Assembly (NCBI RefSeq): GCF_016583905.1
Contig: NZ_NRRY01000007.1
Span: forward strand, 1 to 64,000
Reading direction: 5' to 3'
Length of the DNA: 64,000 nucleotides
Source of the DNA: Lamprobacter modestohalophilus
GTDB taxonomy: Bacteria; Pseudomonadota; Gammaproteobacteria; Chromatiales; Chromatiaceae
The translations under genes and the position numbers were made by a program. The notes under the pieces were generated by a model. The model saw only the letters and a list, made by a program, of their open reading frames with translations. It was not told the DNA's origin and searched no databases. Every line of letters starts with the position of its first letter. The first letter of the stretch is position 1. This document shows positions 17,359 through 25,628 of this stretch, piece by piece.

Positions 17359-18555
17359 TCAAGACCGCCTCACCCCACGCTGGATGAGTCCGTCGCCGAG
17401 CTTGTCTCGGATGGCATCGAGTGTCTGATCCAGCTTGTCAGTGGTCAGCGTTGAGGGCTGCGGTTCGCTGGCCGCGAAGAGATCGGGCTGTGTTGGGCAG
17501 GCCGCCGGCTCCCAGCCGGAGAGACCAACCCCGATGAGCCGTACCGGTCGACCGCGCCAAGGACTTGACGCGAACAGCTCCCAGGCGGTCTGAAAGATTA
17601 GCTGGTCGCTCGCCGTGCGCTGGCTCAGGGTTCGCGAACGGCTGTGGGTCTCGAAGGGCTGCAGACGTAGTTTGAGCGTCACTAGTGCACCTGCAAGAGC
17701 CTGATGTCGGGCGAGGTAGCCGACCTCCTGAGCGGCCCAGTGCAGGGTCTCGCGCAGCTGCTGCTCATCGGTGACATCCTCGCCAAAGGTGGTCTCCTTC
17801 GAGATCGATTGCCGCTGCGTCACCGGCTGCACCGCGTCGTCGGCGATGCCGCGCGCCTGCAGATGCAGCGCCGTGCCGGCGCGCGCGCCCAAGGCCTGGC
17901 GCAGGCGCTCGAGGGGCTGATGCCGGACATCGCCAACCGTCTTCAGGCCCATCGCCAGCAAACGCGGCGTGGTCTTGGTGCCAACCCCACGCAGCACTGA
18001 GATCGGCATCGGGTCCAAGAACGCCTGCACCTGCTCCGCTTCGACCACGCGCAGCCCATCCGGCTTGCTGGTTTCTGAGGCCAGTTTGGCGATCAATCGA
18101 TTGGGTCCGATGCCGACCGACGCGGTCAGCCCGGTCTTGTCCTTGATCAGCGCCTTCGCGCGCTCGCCGATTTGCTGGGGCGTACCGATCAGACGTTCTA
18201 GCCCGGAGACATCGAGATAGGCCTCATCAATGGAGACCTGCTCGATGAGCGGCGAGAGCTGCTGTAGCAGGCGCATGATCTGCTGCGAGACCTCGGCATA
18301 GCGCGCCATGTCCGGGCGCCGATAGATGGTCTCCGGTGGCAGCCGGCGCGCCGCTTGGGCGATGGGCATCGCCGAATGCACGCCATAGCGGCGGGCCTCG
18401 TACGAGCAGGTGGCCACCACTCCGCGACCACCGGGTTGCGCGCCGACGACCAGCGGGCGACCGCGCCATTCGGGATGATCGCGCTGCTCGATCGCCGCAT
18501 AGAAGGCGTCGAGATCCAGGTGCATGATCAGGCGGCCGGGATGATGCGTTGGCAT
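17359..18555 (-). CDS. dinB: DNA polymerase IV (Y-family, lesion bypass)
   Basis: I take the ATG at 18555, which gives 398 residues; the frame stays open to 18633, but that stretch is made of a 20 bp tandem repeat and is unlikely to be coding. The palm carries both metal-binding motifs: DLDAFYAAIE (14-23) and SIDEAYLDVS (108-117). Helix-hairpin-helix segments (ISVLRGVGTKTTPRLLAMG) and a little-finger domain (QSISKETTFGEDV) follow. Pol IV inserts bases opposite minor-groove lesions with low fidelity. The C-terminus keeps a QPDLF sequence, which looks like a beta-clamp binding motif. No LexA box was evident upstream by eye. Confidence 0.95.
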   Translation of the reverse strand: MPTHHPGRLIMHLDLDAFYAAIEQRDHPEWRGRPLVVGAQPGGRGVVATCSYEARRYGVHSAMPIAQAARRLPPETIYRRPDMARYAEVSQQIMRLLQQLSPLIEQVSIDEAYLDVSGLERLIGTPQQIGERAKALIKDKTGLTASVGIGPNRLIAKLASETSKPDGLRVVEAEQVQAFLDPMPISVLRGVGTKTTPRLLAMGLKTVGDVRHQPLERLRQALGARAGTALHLQARGIADDAVQPVTQRQSISKETTFGEDVTDEQQLRETLHWAAQEVGYLARHQALAGALVTLKLRLQPFETHSRSRTLSQRTASDQLIFQTAWELFASSPWRGRPVRLIGVGLSGWEPAACPTQPDLFAASEPQPSTLTTDKLDQTLDAIRDKLGDGLIQRGVRRS

Positions 18556-18601
18556 TGGGTCTGATGCGTTTGCATTGGATCTGATGCGTTGGCATTGGAT
18601 C
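18542..18601. repeat. three tandem 20 bp repeats over the dinB start
   Basis: Copies at 18542-18561, 18562-18581 and 18582-18601 share TGATGCGTTGGCATTGGRTC with one or two differences each. Because 20 is not a multiple of three, each copy presents its start-like CAT (ATG on the minus strand) in a different frame. The array covers the first codons and the leader of dinB, so copy number could change the leader length. Confidence 0.85.
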
Positions 18602-18666
18602 GGTGGTCTTGTCGTCTGGTCCTGCCAGGTCACTCAGGCGTCTTTTTAGCAGTTCTTCTGGCAGGG

Positions 18667-19284
18667 TCAGAGACGATAGTCTGCGAGCCGGTCGGTGGGA
18701 ACCTCAGGGTCGGAGTAGAAGAACCGATGGTCTTCACCGAGGACCGACTCGATCACGTCGAGCGGATCATCGCCTTGTTTCAGTCGGCGGGAACTCTCGT
18801 GGATCAGGCTGAACGGGCCGGAGAGATCATCGCCTTGGCGCAGACGGCGCGTATCGCGGATTACGTGCCGCACCGCGTTGATGCTTGAGTTCATGCGGTC
18901 GATCCGTTTCTGCTTCTCGGCGATGAAGGTCGTCAAGCGTTCGAGCAGGCGCGCAGAATCCTGCCAGATCTCGTTGAGCGTTCGGATACGCTGCAGGATC
19001 AGCTCCTCCCCGAGGGTGCCGGCAACGGCGTCGGTATCGACGAGGACGCCATTGGCGAGCACGAAGAACAGGGTCCAATCCTCGGTGGGGCTCTCGGTCT
19101 CCCGATAGACGAATCGGCCGTCTTCATCGATGCGTAGCTGATCGAAGTACACCCGCAAGCCCGGAGCGGCGCCGCTGACAAGATCGCCAACGCGATAGGT
19201 CTTCAAGACGCAGTCGAAGCGCTTGGTTTGAGCCTCGACCTCGCGGTTACCAAGCGGGACTAGGAAGCTGTCGAACATGCCCAT
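18667..19284 (-). CDS. hypothetical protein, possible regulator-like coiled segment
   Basis: The protein has 205 residues. The start at 19284 is chosen because AGGAAA lies about 9 bp upstream; the longer frame to 19341 has no such site. The N-terminal half (MGMFDSFLVPLGNREVEAQT, RFDCVLKTYRVGDLV) looks like a small beta-rich domain. The C-terminal half is helical with many charged residues (IRTLNEIWQDSARLLERL, FIAEKQKRIDRM), probably a coiled coil, and carries a repeated RRLxQGDD motif. No signal peptide or membrane segment is seen. I do not recognise the family. Confidence 0.6.
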   Translation of the reverse strand: MGMFDSFLVPLGNREVEAQTKRFDCVLKTYRVGDLVSGAAPGLRVYFDQLRIDEDGRFVYRETESPTEDWTLFFVLANGVLVDTDAVAGTLGEELILQRIRTLNEIWQDSARLLERLTTFIAEKQKRIDRMNSSINAVRHVIRDTRRLRQGDDLSGPFSLIHESSRRLKQGDDPLDVIESVLGEDHRFFYSDPEVPTDRLADYRL

Positions 19285-19548
19285 GATGTGGTTTCCTATG
19301 CAAAGGCCATGGAGGTTAGCCGCTGTCTTCTGCACACCCAAGTCCTTGTTTGGCTTGATTTCGGTCTTGTTATTGTTCTGGCTTCTGTGCCCCGGACATC
19401 AAGATTTCACTGGATCCTGGCAATTGCGGCGTCTGGATTAGCGGTGGTGGAACGCTAGTCAAGCAGCAATTGTACCGGCGCCGTCCCGTAGAATCGTGCT
19501 TCAACGGCACCTGGTGCTATCCTTCAGATACAACCTAAACGGAGCACC

Positions 19549-19884
19549 ATGGCCATGCTGACGGTCGGCATCAAAGCCCTGAAGACGAATCCAAGCGCAC
19601 TGAGCAAGGCCTTTGACAGCAGCGATAAGGTCCTGATCACTCGCCGCGGCGAGCCGATCGGCATCGCGGCACCCTTCGACGAACAGTTGCTCGACCTTGG
19701 TTTTCTGCGCTGGATCGCGATTCGCTCGTTCCAGGCTGGGGACCTGAGTCTTGGTCAGGTTGCTAGGGTCTTTGGAAAGTCCAAGCAAGAGATGATGCCG
19801 CTTCTGTCTACGCTTGGTGTCGCCATTGCGGATTACGATCTAGACGAAGACTTGGAGACCCTGCATCTGCTGGAAGGACACTAA
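19549..19884 (+). CDS. antitoxin: Phd-like N-terminus with UPF0175-type C-terminus
   Basis: The protein has 111 residues, with GGAG directly ahead of the ATG. The N-terminal part (VGIKALKTNPSALSKAFDSS, VLITRRGEPIGIAAPFD) has the Phd/YefM antitoxin pattern that binds operator DNA. The C-terminal part (LSLGQVARVFGKSKQEMMPL, LGVAIADYDLDEDLETL) matches the UPF0175 helix-turn-helix plus acidic tail that normally blocks a PIN-domain toxin. The toxin reading frame begins on the next base after the stop but is broken. The antitoxin therefore seems to be an orphan left after insertion of the restriction-modification genes. Confidence 0.75.
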   Translation: MAMLTVGIKALKTNPSALSKAFDSSDKVLITRRGEPIGIAAPFDEQLLDLGFLRWIAIRSFQAGDLSLGQVARVFGKSKQEMMPLLSTLGVAIADYDLDEDLETLHLLEGH

Positions 19885-19976
19885 GTGTCTGCTGTCGTCA
19901 GTGACACAACGGTGCTGATTGTGCTTGGTGCTCAGCAGCGGCTAGACTGCCGTTTAGTAAGCTCTTCGAGACACAG
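19885..19976 (+). pseudogene. 5' remnant of a PIN-domain (VapC-like) toxin gene
   Basis: The GTG at 19885 follows the antitoxin stop without a gap. It opens with VSAVVSDTTVLIVLGAQQRLD, which has the PIN-domain start (first catalytic Asp in VSDTT, then the LI-L helix and RLD). After about 22 codons the similarity moves to another frame (FSKLFETQ), and the methyltransferase start cuts it off. The remaining ~100 residues of a PIN nuclease are absent, so no active toxin is made. Confidence 0.65.
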
Positions 19977-21239
19977 ATGGATACATCCTCGAGACCACGC
20001 CCAACGCTGACTGCAATCAGTCTCTATACCGGAGCGGGCGGCCTAGATCTAGGCTTTGAGGCGGCCGGCTTCGAGACTCGCATTGCGCTCGAAATGGACG
20101 ACGATTGCGTTGCCACGCTGCGTGCCAACCGTTCTTGGCCGGTGATCCACCGCTCAATCCACGATGTGTCGTCGGCAGACCTTCTTCGCGAAGCAGACCT
20201 TGAGTCGGGCGAAGCAGATGTGCTCATTGGCGGCCCACCCTGTCAGCCGTTTTCAAAATGCGGGTACTGGGCGACGGGCGATGCCCGGCGCTTGGAGGAC
20301 CCTCGCGCCTCGACGGTTGAAGCCTATTTGCGCGTACTGCGTGACGTCAGGCCTCGTGCTTTTCTCATGGAGAATGTTGCCGGTCTGGCCTTCCGCGGTA
20401 AGGACGAAGGGATCGAGCTGATCCATCAGATCGTGGCGTCGATCAACCGCGAGCAGGGAACCTCCTATGGCGTTGAGCTACTGGTGCTCAATGCCGCCGA
20501 TTTCGGCGTTCCTCAGACTCGCGAGCGTGCCTTCTTAATCGGCGCCCGTGACGGCTCGCGCTTTGGTCAGCTAGCGCCCACGCACCGCCCGGCCGACGCC
20601 GGGACGAAGGGTAGCCAGCTAGCGCTTGATCTGCCGCGCTATCGAAACGCCTGGGACGCCATTGGTGACTTGGAGGGCGAAGACGATCCAGAGCTTCGAT
20701 TACGTGGCAAATGGGCTGACCTGTTGCCATCGATTCCGGAGGGGAGCAACTATCTCTATCACACCGACCGTGGCGCTGGTCTACCCCTGTTCGGCTGGCG
20801 ACGCAGGTTTTGGAATTTTCTGCTGAAGCTGGCGAAGGATCAGCCGTCTTGGACGCTCACGGCCCAGCCAGGGCCGGCGACAGGTCCGTTCCACTGGAAG
20901 AACCGACGCCTGTCTGCACGTGAGCTGTGTCGATTACAAACCTTACCGGACGACTACTACGTTCTCGGCGCTCTGGGCACTGTCCAGAGGCAGTTGGGCA
21001 ATGCCGTTCCCTCGGCGCTGGCTGAGGTGATCGCGCTCCAGCTGCGCCAACGCTTGCTCGGCGAGGCAGCGAGCGTTGATCGTGGTGTGTCGCTCATACC
21101 TTCCGTTCGCGGAGAGCCTCCACCGCCAGAGCCTCTGCAGCCGGTCGCTGACAAATTCGTGCATTTGGCTGGTCGTCACGAGCCGCATCCAGGGACGGGT
21201 AAGGGGCACCGCGCATCGCTGCGAGCAGCGTCGCTTTAG
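19977..21239 (+). CDS. DNA (cytosine-5-)-methyltransferase
   Basis: The 420-residue protein holds the C5-methyltransferase motifs in order: motif I SLYTGAGGLDLGFEAAGF (15-32, S-adenosylmethionine binding), motif IV GGPPCQPFS (85-93, catalytic Cys89), motif VI MENVAG (131-136), motif VIII QTRERAFLIG (180-189), and motif X GNAVPSALAE (341-350). The region between VIII and X would carry the target recognition domain; its site cannot be read. A Pro-rich tail after residue 380 is not part of the usual fold. The gene sits directly in front of a PD-(D/E)XK nuclease gene, so this is very probably the modification half of a type II system. Its first codon lies inside the wreck of a toxin gene, a sign of horizontal arrival. 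Confidence 0.93.
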   Translation: MDTSSRPRPTLTAISLYTGAGGLDLGFEAAGFETRIALEMDDDCVATLRANRSWPVIHRSIHDVSSADLLREADLESGEADVLIGGPPCQPFSKCGYWATGDARRLEDPRASTVEAYLRVLRDVRPRAFLMENVAGLAFRGKDEGIELIHQIVASINREQGTSYGVELLVLNAADFGVPQTRERAFLIGARDGSRFGQLAPTHRPADAGTKGSQLALDLPRYRNAWDAIGDLEGEDDPELRLRGKWADLLPSIPEGSNYLYHTDRGAGLPLFGWRRRFWNFLLKLAKDQPSWTLTAQPGPATGPFHWKNRRLSARELCRLQTLPDDYYVLGALGTVQRQLGNAVPSALAEVIALQLRQRLLGEAASVDRGVSLIPSVRGEPPPPEPLQPVADKFVHLAGRHEPHPGTGKGHRASLRAASL

Positions 21240-21274
21240 CTCGGTGGCCTTGGGCTTTAGGGTTTAGTAGGGCG

Positions 21275-22453
21275 ATGACTTATCAACGATTTTCTGTCAA
21301 TCGCAGCCAAAAAGCGCCTTTGCTGGCGTTTATCTTGTCGGCTTTGGATGCCGCGGGCTGTCGCGTACTCCATTGCTCTGATCCGAGCGAGGCACCGTTT
21401 CGAATCAGCTTTGAGGCACCGGATGGCGAGCGCTTAGGCATCATCGCCTATGCCTTTCTTGCAAACAGACGCACGACCCGAAATCGGCCTGTCGATGAGC
21501 ATCGATTTCAGGTGAAGTACGGTCCCAAGACCGGTGAGCTGCATGAGCTCTGGCAGGACCCATTTGGTCTGTATACCACGCTCTTTCTCGGCATCAATCC
21601 CGAGCGCGGCTTCTTCGTTGCAGCTGACCCTGTGCTGCATAGCCCAACACGCTTCTTCATCTCCGTCGAATTCAAGGAACAGCAAGTCCAAGCCATCCTT
21701 GATCGCGGGTGGCTCTCGTGGGAGCGCGAGAAACGCTCCAAGGATGGCTTGGAGGAGCCTGCCGAGGTCATGGTTGGTGGCTTGCCAGACCAGTTCCTGC
21801 GCTATGTTCGGTTTGAGCGTGCGGCAAAAGGGCTGGATACCGGGCACCGCGGCCTGCTTGCCGACAAGGTGGCAGAGCTGGAGTGCTTGTCGACACCAAG
21901 GCGGGAAACGGACTCGGGAGCGTCCGTGGGGTCAGCAGGTCTGCATCAGTTGGCGACAGAATTCCAACTGACGGAAGCCGAGATACTCGATTTGCTCGAG
22001 AGTGCTCCTCGACTCAAGATGGCCGTTCGTGGTTGGGTGGCCGAGACCCATTTGCTCAGGCAGCTCGCTGGACTGCCAGTTATAACCGAGTGCACGGCGA
22101 TCGAAGAGGATGGGCGTCCAGACCTGCGCGTATCGCTCCGCGGTGGCCGCCCGTTACTGATCGAGTGCAAGAATATTCTGCGGCGACCCTACGCTGACGG
22201 AAGCTATCGGCTCGACTTCCAACGCACGCGCGCAGCGAAGGGCAACCCCTGCTCTCGGTACTACACGACTGCTGAGTTTGAAGTGGTTGCTGCCTGCCTG
22301 CATCCGCAGACCGAGCAGTGGGATTTCCGTTACGCCCTCACCCGTGATCTGGACCCTCACGAGCATTGTCCAGGCAGGTTGAGCAACCGTGCCAGGATTG
22401 ACTCACGTTGGGGGCAGGATGTCGTCTCAGTCCTAGAGCGGGCGCTGATTTGA
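21275..22453 (+). CDS. probable type II restriction endonuclease, PD-(D/E)XK fold
   Basis: The protein has 392 residues and starts 35 bp after the methyltransferase. I do not recognise the whole sequence, but the C-terminal third holds a nuclease core: a helix with Glu257 (VRGWVAETHLLRQL), then RPDLRVS with Asp283, a turn, and LLIECKN with Glu297 and Lys299. That is the D-(x13)-ExK pattern of the PD-(D/E)XK superfamily. The N-terminal half (FRISFEAPDGERLGIIAYAF, FFVAADPVLHSPTRFFISVE) may recognise DNA, in a layout seen in some McrBC- and Eco-type enzymes. Its neighbour makes a restriction role the best reading. Confidence 0.75.
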   Translation: MTYQRFSVNRSQKAPLLAFILSALDAAGCRVLHCSDPSEAPFRISFEAPDGERLGIIAYAFLANRRTTRNRPVDEHRFQVKYGPKTGELHELWQDPFGLYTTLFLGINPERGFFVAADPVLHSPTRFFISVEFKEQQVQAILDRGWLSWEREKRSKDGLEEPAEVMVGGLPDQFLRYVRFERAAKGLDTGHRGLLADKVAELECLSTPRRETDSGASVGSAGLHQLATEFQLTEAEILDLLESAPRLKMAVRGWVAETHLLRQLAGLPVITECTAIEEDGRPDLRVSLRGGRPLLIECKNILRRPYADGSYRLDFQRTRAAKGNPCSRYYTTAEFEVVAACLHPQTEQWDFRYALTRDLDPHEHCPGRLSNRARIDSRWGQDVVSVLERALI

Positions 22454-22621
22454 GGAGGCTGTCTCCCGTGAGTAAGCAGCGGCCTGTGCCGAGGTTTGAT
22501 CGGCTACATTCAGCCTCATCGACGGCATCATAGGAGCAGTTGGATCTTCCAAGCTGCTACTTCGTCGAGTAGTGCGGCGGCTCGGATTCGCTGAAAGGAG
22601 TGCCGCGTGCTGGTTGCGATC

Positions 22622-23503
22622 TCAACCCAGCAAACGCCGCTCCGCCTCCGCATACTTGGCAGCGGTTTGCGTGATGATGGCCTCGGGCAACATCGGACCG
22701 GGCGGTGTCTTGTCCCAGTCTAGGGTCTCGAGATAATCGCGCACGAACTGCTTGTCGAAGCTTGGTGGGCTGCTGCCGGGCTGGTATTGGTCGACCGGCC
22801 AGAAGCGGGAGGAGTCTGGGGTCAGCACCTCGTCGATCAGGTGCAGGCGGCCCTCGGCATCGAGGCCAAATTCAAACTTGGTATCGGCGATGATGATGCC
22901 GCGCTTGAGCGCATAGGCGGCGCTATCCTGATAGATGTGCAGGCTGATCGTGCGCACCTGTTCGGCAAGCTCGGCGCCGATGCGCTCGGCGGCGCCGGCG
23001 AAGTCGATGTTCTCGTCATGGTCGCCGATGGCGGCCTTGGTCGAGGGGGTGAAGATCGGCTCTGGCAGGCGATCGGCCTGGCGTAGCCCGGCTGGCAGCG
23101 CGATACCGCTGACCGCGCCGCTGGCCTGATAGTCCTTCCAGCCCGAGCCGATCAGATAGCCGCGGACGATGGCCTCGATGGGCAGCGGGTTAAGCCGACG
23201 CACCACCATGGCGCGATCGCCGAGCGCTCGACGCTGCTCGGGATCGGTGACGAAGGTCTCGACGGACAGCTCCGTCAACTGATTCGGGATGATCCCAGCC
23301 GTGCGCGCGAGCCAGAAGCGGCTGACACGGGTGAGCACCTCGCCTTTGCCGGGGATCGGCTGCGGCAGCACCACATCGAAGGCGGAGAGCCGATCGCTGG
23401 TGACGATGAGCAGATGTTCATCACCGGCGGCGTAGATATCGCGGACCTTGCCGCGGCTGAGTAGCGGCAGCTCGCTGAGTTCGGATTGGTAGAGGCTGGT
23501 CAT
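22622..23503 (-). CDS. purC: phosphoribosylaminoimidazole-succinocarboxamide synthase
   Basis: The 293-residue enzyme joins CAIR and aspartate with ATP in purine synthesis. The start at 23503 ([20 protein letters not shown]) is the family's normal N-terminus; the frame runs on to 23611 but those 36 residues have no counterpart. Motifs seen are [50 protein letters not shown] and [12 protein letters not shown] with [14 protein letters not shown]. It belongs to the longer, yeast-like group (~290-300 residues) rather than the 237-residue E. coli form. It stands alone, facing the restriction genes. About 170 bp between them hold nothing recognisable. Confidence 0.95.
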   Translation of the reverse strand: MTSLYQSELSELPLLSRGKVRDIYAAGDEHLLIVTSDRLSAFDVVLPQPIPGKGEVLTRVSRFWLARTAGIIPNQLTELSVETFVTDPEQRRALGDRAMVVRRLNPLPIEAIVRGYLIGSGWKDYQASGAVSGIALPAGLRQADRLPEPIFTPSTKAAIGDHDENIDFAGAAERIGAELAEQVRTISLHIYQDSAAYALKRGIIIADTKFEFGLDAEGRLHLIDEVLTPDSSRFWPVDQYQPGSSPPSFDKQFVRDYLETLDWDKTPPGPMLPEAIITQTAAKYAEAERRLLG

Positions 23504-23684
23504 CGGGTTTGTCGCTCGATCAGTTAAGCTGCAGACTATACCAGTCTGCCCTTGGTCGGAACGATGGTCACCCTCAGACAGCCTGCATTTTCCAGGGTGG
23601 CGATGCGCCATGAACGGTACCCTGGGGTGAGCCCTTCATCGTCCGGGTGGCGATGCGCCCTGTACCTTAGCGTCAAGCAGGATC

Positions 23685-23990
23685 ATGCCAAAACTCTATG
23701 AGTACCTTGGTCTGCTGGTGATGTTCTACGCCAATGAGCACGAGCCTGTGCATGTCCACGGCAAGGCTCAAGGCCGTGAGGCACGCGCAGAGATCATTCT
23801 CGTCGATGGTCAGGTGACCGAGGTGCGGTTTAGCGATGTCGGTGGCCGCCCGCCATTAAAGCCAACCGAGCGGCGGAATTTTGAGGCCCTCGTACGTGCC
23901 CGAGCGGAGGAGATTGTGACCAAGTGGATCGACTTTTTCGTGCTGCACAAATCGGTCCGGCCCGAGCACATCAGTGGGAGACTGAAATGA
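23685..23990 (+). CDS. DUF4160 family protein
   Basis: The protein has 101 residues: MPKLYEYLGLLVMFYANEHE, then HVHGKAQGREARAEI and RRNFEALVRARAEEIVTKW. The ANEHEPVHVH block is the hallmark of DUF4160, a small family usually paired with DUF2442 and suspected of toxin-antitoxin behaviour. It overlaps the next gene by 4 bp (ATGA). Two copies of GGGTGGCGATGCGCC (23595-23609 and 23645-23659) lie just upstream and may be operator-like repeats or chance duplication. Confidence 0.8.
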   Translation: MPKLYEYLGLLVMFYANEHEPVHVHGKAQGREARAEIILVDGQVTEVRFSDVGGRPPLKPTERRNFEALVRARAEEIVTKWIDFFVLHKSVRPEHISGRLK

Positions 23991-24268
23991 CCCCAGAGAT
24001 CATCAACATCCTCTCAGCCGAGCAGGTGGCTCCCTACTGTCTGCATCTGCGTTTTGATGATGGTACAGAGCAAGTCGTCGACTTCAAGCCTTTCCTCAGC
24101 CGGGCGGTGCATCCTGACCTTCGCGCTTGGCTGCAGCCGGAGAAGTTTGCTCGTTTCCGCCTCGAATATGGGGAGCTGGTTTGGGGGGATTACGAGCTTT
24201 GTTTTCCGATGATCGATCTGTATCACAACGACATTGCTCATCGGGCATGCACCGAGCGTGCAGCCTGA
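23987..24268 (+). CDS. DUF2442 family protein
   Basis: The protein has 93 residues, with the start at 23987 overlapping the DUF4160 stop. A frame open from 23924 is not used because it runs inside the upstream gene. It shows the DUF2442 layout: LHLRFDDGTEQVVDFKPFL near the middle and FRLEYGELVWGDYELCFPMIDLYHN at the end. In known genomes this family follows DUF4160 and is thought to be the partner of a two-gene module. No experimental function is known to me. Confidence 0.8.
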   Translation: MTPEIINILSAEQVAPYCLHLRFDDGTEQVVDFKPFLSRAVHPDLRAWLQPEKFARFRLEYGELVWGDYELCFPMIDLYHNDIAHRACTERAA

Positions 24269-24419
24269 AGCATGGGATCAAGCCTGCAGGAAGGGGCAAG
24301 CTTGCGGCCAACTCCGGCTTCCAATTGTCGCTGAGCAGCCGTCCATTTTCTACTTCCCGATTCTTGCCGGACAGTGGCGCTCAAATCTTGTCCCAAATCG
24401 TCGCCTCGGTCGTCGGAGA

Positions 24420-25616
24420 CTACTCTTCATGCAGCGCCGCAACCGGGTCGAGCGCGGCGGCGCGCAGGGCTGGCAGCACGCCGGCGAGCAGGCCGATGCT
24501 GGCGGCGGTGACCTCGGCGATGAGCACGAAATCCCAGGCGGTGTGGGTCGGTAGCGCTGGCACCAGCAGGCCGATCAGCCAGGCGCCGCCGGCACCGATG
24601 ATCAGCCCCGCCAGGCCGCCGAGCAGTGCTAGCAGCAGGGCTTCGAGCAGAAACAGGCCCATGATCTGGTCGCGGCTGGCACCGAGCGCGCGCAACAGAC
24701 CGATCTCGGCACGGCGCTCGCGCACGGCGATGGTCATGATGGTGAGGATGCCGATGCCGCCGACCGCGAGCGAGATCGCACCGAGCGCGCCAACGACCAA
24801 GGTCAGCACATCGAGCACCGAGCCTAGCACCTCGAGCATCTGGTCCTGGGTGGTGATGCTGAAGTCTTCATGCTGGTGGCGGCGGATCAGCAGCTCGCGC
24901 ACGCGCTCGGCCACCGCGCTGCTATCGGCGGCGCGATCGTAGAGCAGGTCGATCTCCATCAGCCCGTCGCGGTCGAACATCGCCAGCGCCCGCTGCACCG
25001 GGATGAAGACCGTATCGTCGAGATCGAAGCCGAGCATCTGACCCTTGCGCGCCATGACACCGATGACGCGGAACGGCTCGCCGCCAACGCGGATGCGCGC
25101 GCCTAAGGGTGAGTGGCTGCCGAAGAGCTCCTCGCTCAGCGTGGCACCGAGCACGGCGAACGGCCGGCCGCCACCGCTGTCCTCGGGCAGGAAGCGGCCG
25201 ATGGCCGGGCGCATGGCCCAGATCTCGGGCACCTTGGGGCCGGCGCCGAAGACCATGGTGCGCCGGCTGCGACCGTCAGCCTCAACCGCGGCATTGCCTT
25301 GAACCACCGCCACCACCGCCTCGACATCGGGCACCTGCTCGAGCGCATCGGCGTCGGCCAGGCTGAGCGGCCGCACGGTTGAGAGCATGGCGCCAGACAG
25401 GCCCATGGTGCTGGTCTTGCCTGGTGTGACCGCGATCAGGTTAGTGCCGAATTGGCTGAACTCCGCGAGCACGAAACGGTGGATACCTTCGCCGATCGCG
25501 GTGAGCAGCACGACGGTGGCAACGCCGATGGCGATGCCGGTGATCGTCAGTAGGCTGCGTCCGCGCTGGGCGCGCACGGCGGTGAGGACGTAGGTGGCGA
25601 AATCGGGTGCTCTCAT
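24420..25616 (-). CDS. ABC transporter permease, MacB/FtsX type (second copy)
   Basis: The protein has 398 residues. One N-terminal membrane helix (~17-40, within LLTITGIAIGVATVVLLTAI) precedes a periplasmic region of ~230 residues, and three C-terminal helices follow (LTLVVGALGAISLAVGGIGI, LFLLEALLLALLGGLAGLII, VLIAEVTAASIGLLAGVLPA). The cytoplasmic RRAEIGLLRALGASRDQI segment is the FtsX-domain coupling motif that contacts the ATPase. Such MacB/LolCDE-like permeases move substrates across the periplasm by mechanotransmission. It lies 12 bp after another permease gene, and the ATPase and adaptor genes are found 3.3 kb away, split from it by an insertion. Confidence 0.88.
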   Translation of the reverse strand: MRAPDFATYVLTAVRAQRGRSLLTITGIAIGVATVVLLTAIGEGIHRFVLAEFSQFGTNLIAVTPGKTSTMGLSGAMLSTVRPLSLADADALEQVPDVEAVVAVVQGNAAVEADGRSRRTMVFGAGPKVPEIWAMRPAIGRFLPEDSGGGRPFAVLGATLSEELFGSHSPLGARIRVGGEPFRVIGVMARKGQMLGFDLDDTVFIPVQRALAMFDRDGLMEIDLLYDRAADSSAVAERVRELLIRRHQHEDFSITTQDQMLEVLGSVLDVLTLVVGALGAISLAVGGIGILTIMTIAVRERRAEIGLLRALGASRDQIMGLFLLEALLLALLGGLAGLIIGAGGAWLIGLLVPALPTHTAWDFVLIAEVTAASIGLLAGVLPALRAAALDPVAALHEE

Positions 25617-25628
25617 GAGGTCGCAAGC

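Noticed and set aside
18556-18633. Longer dinB product starting at 18633
   Set aside because: The extra 26 codons come from the 20 bp repeat array and have no counterpart in Y-family polymerases.
24127-24942. Open frame of 271 codons on the plus strand
   Set aside because: Overlaps the DUF2442 gene and lies antisense to the ABC permease; Ser/Arg/Pro-rich composition marks a shadow frame.
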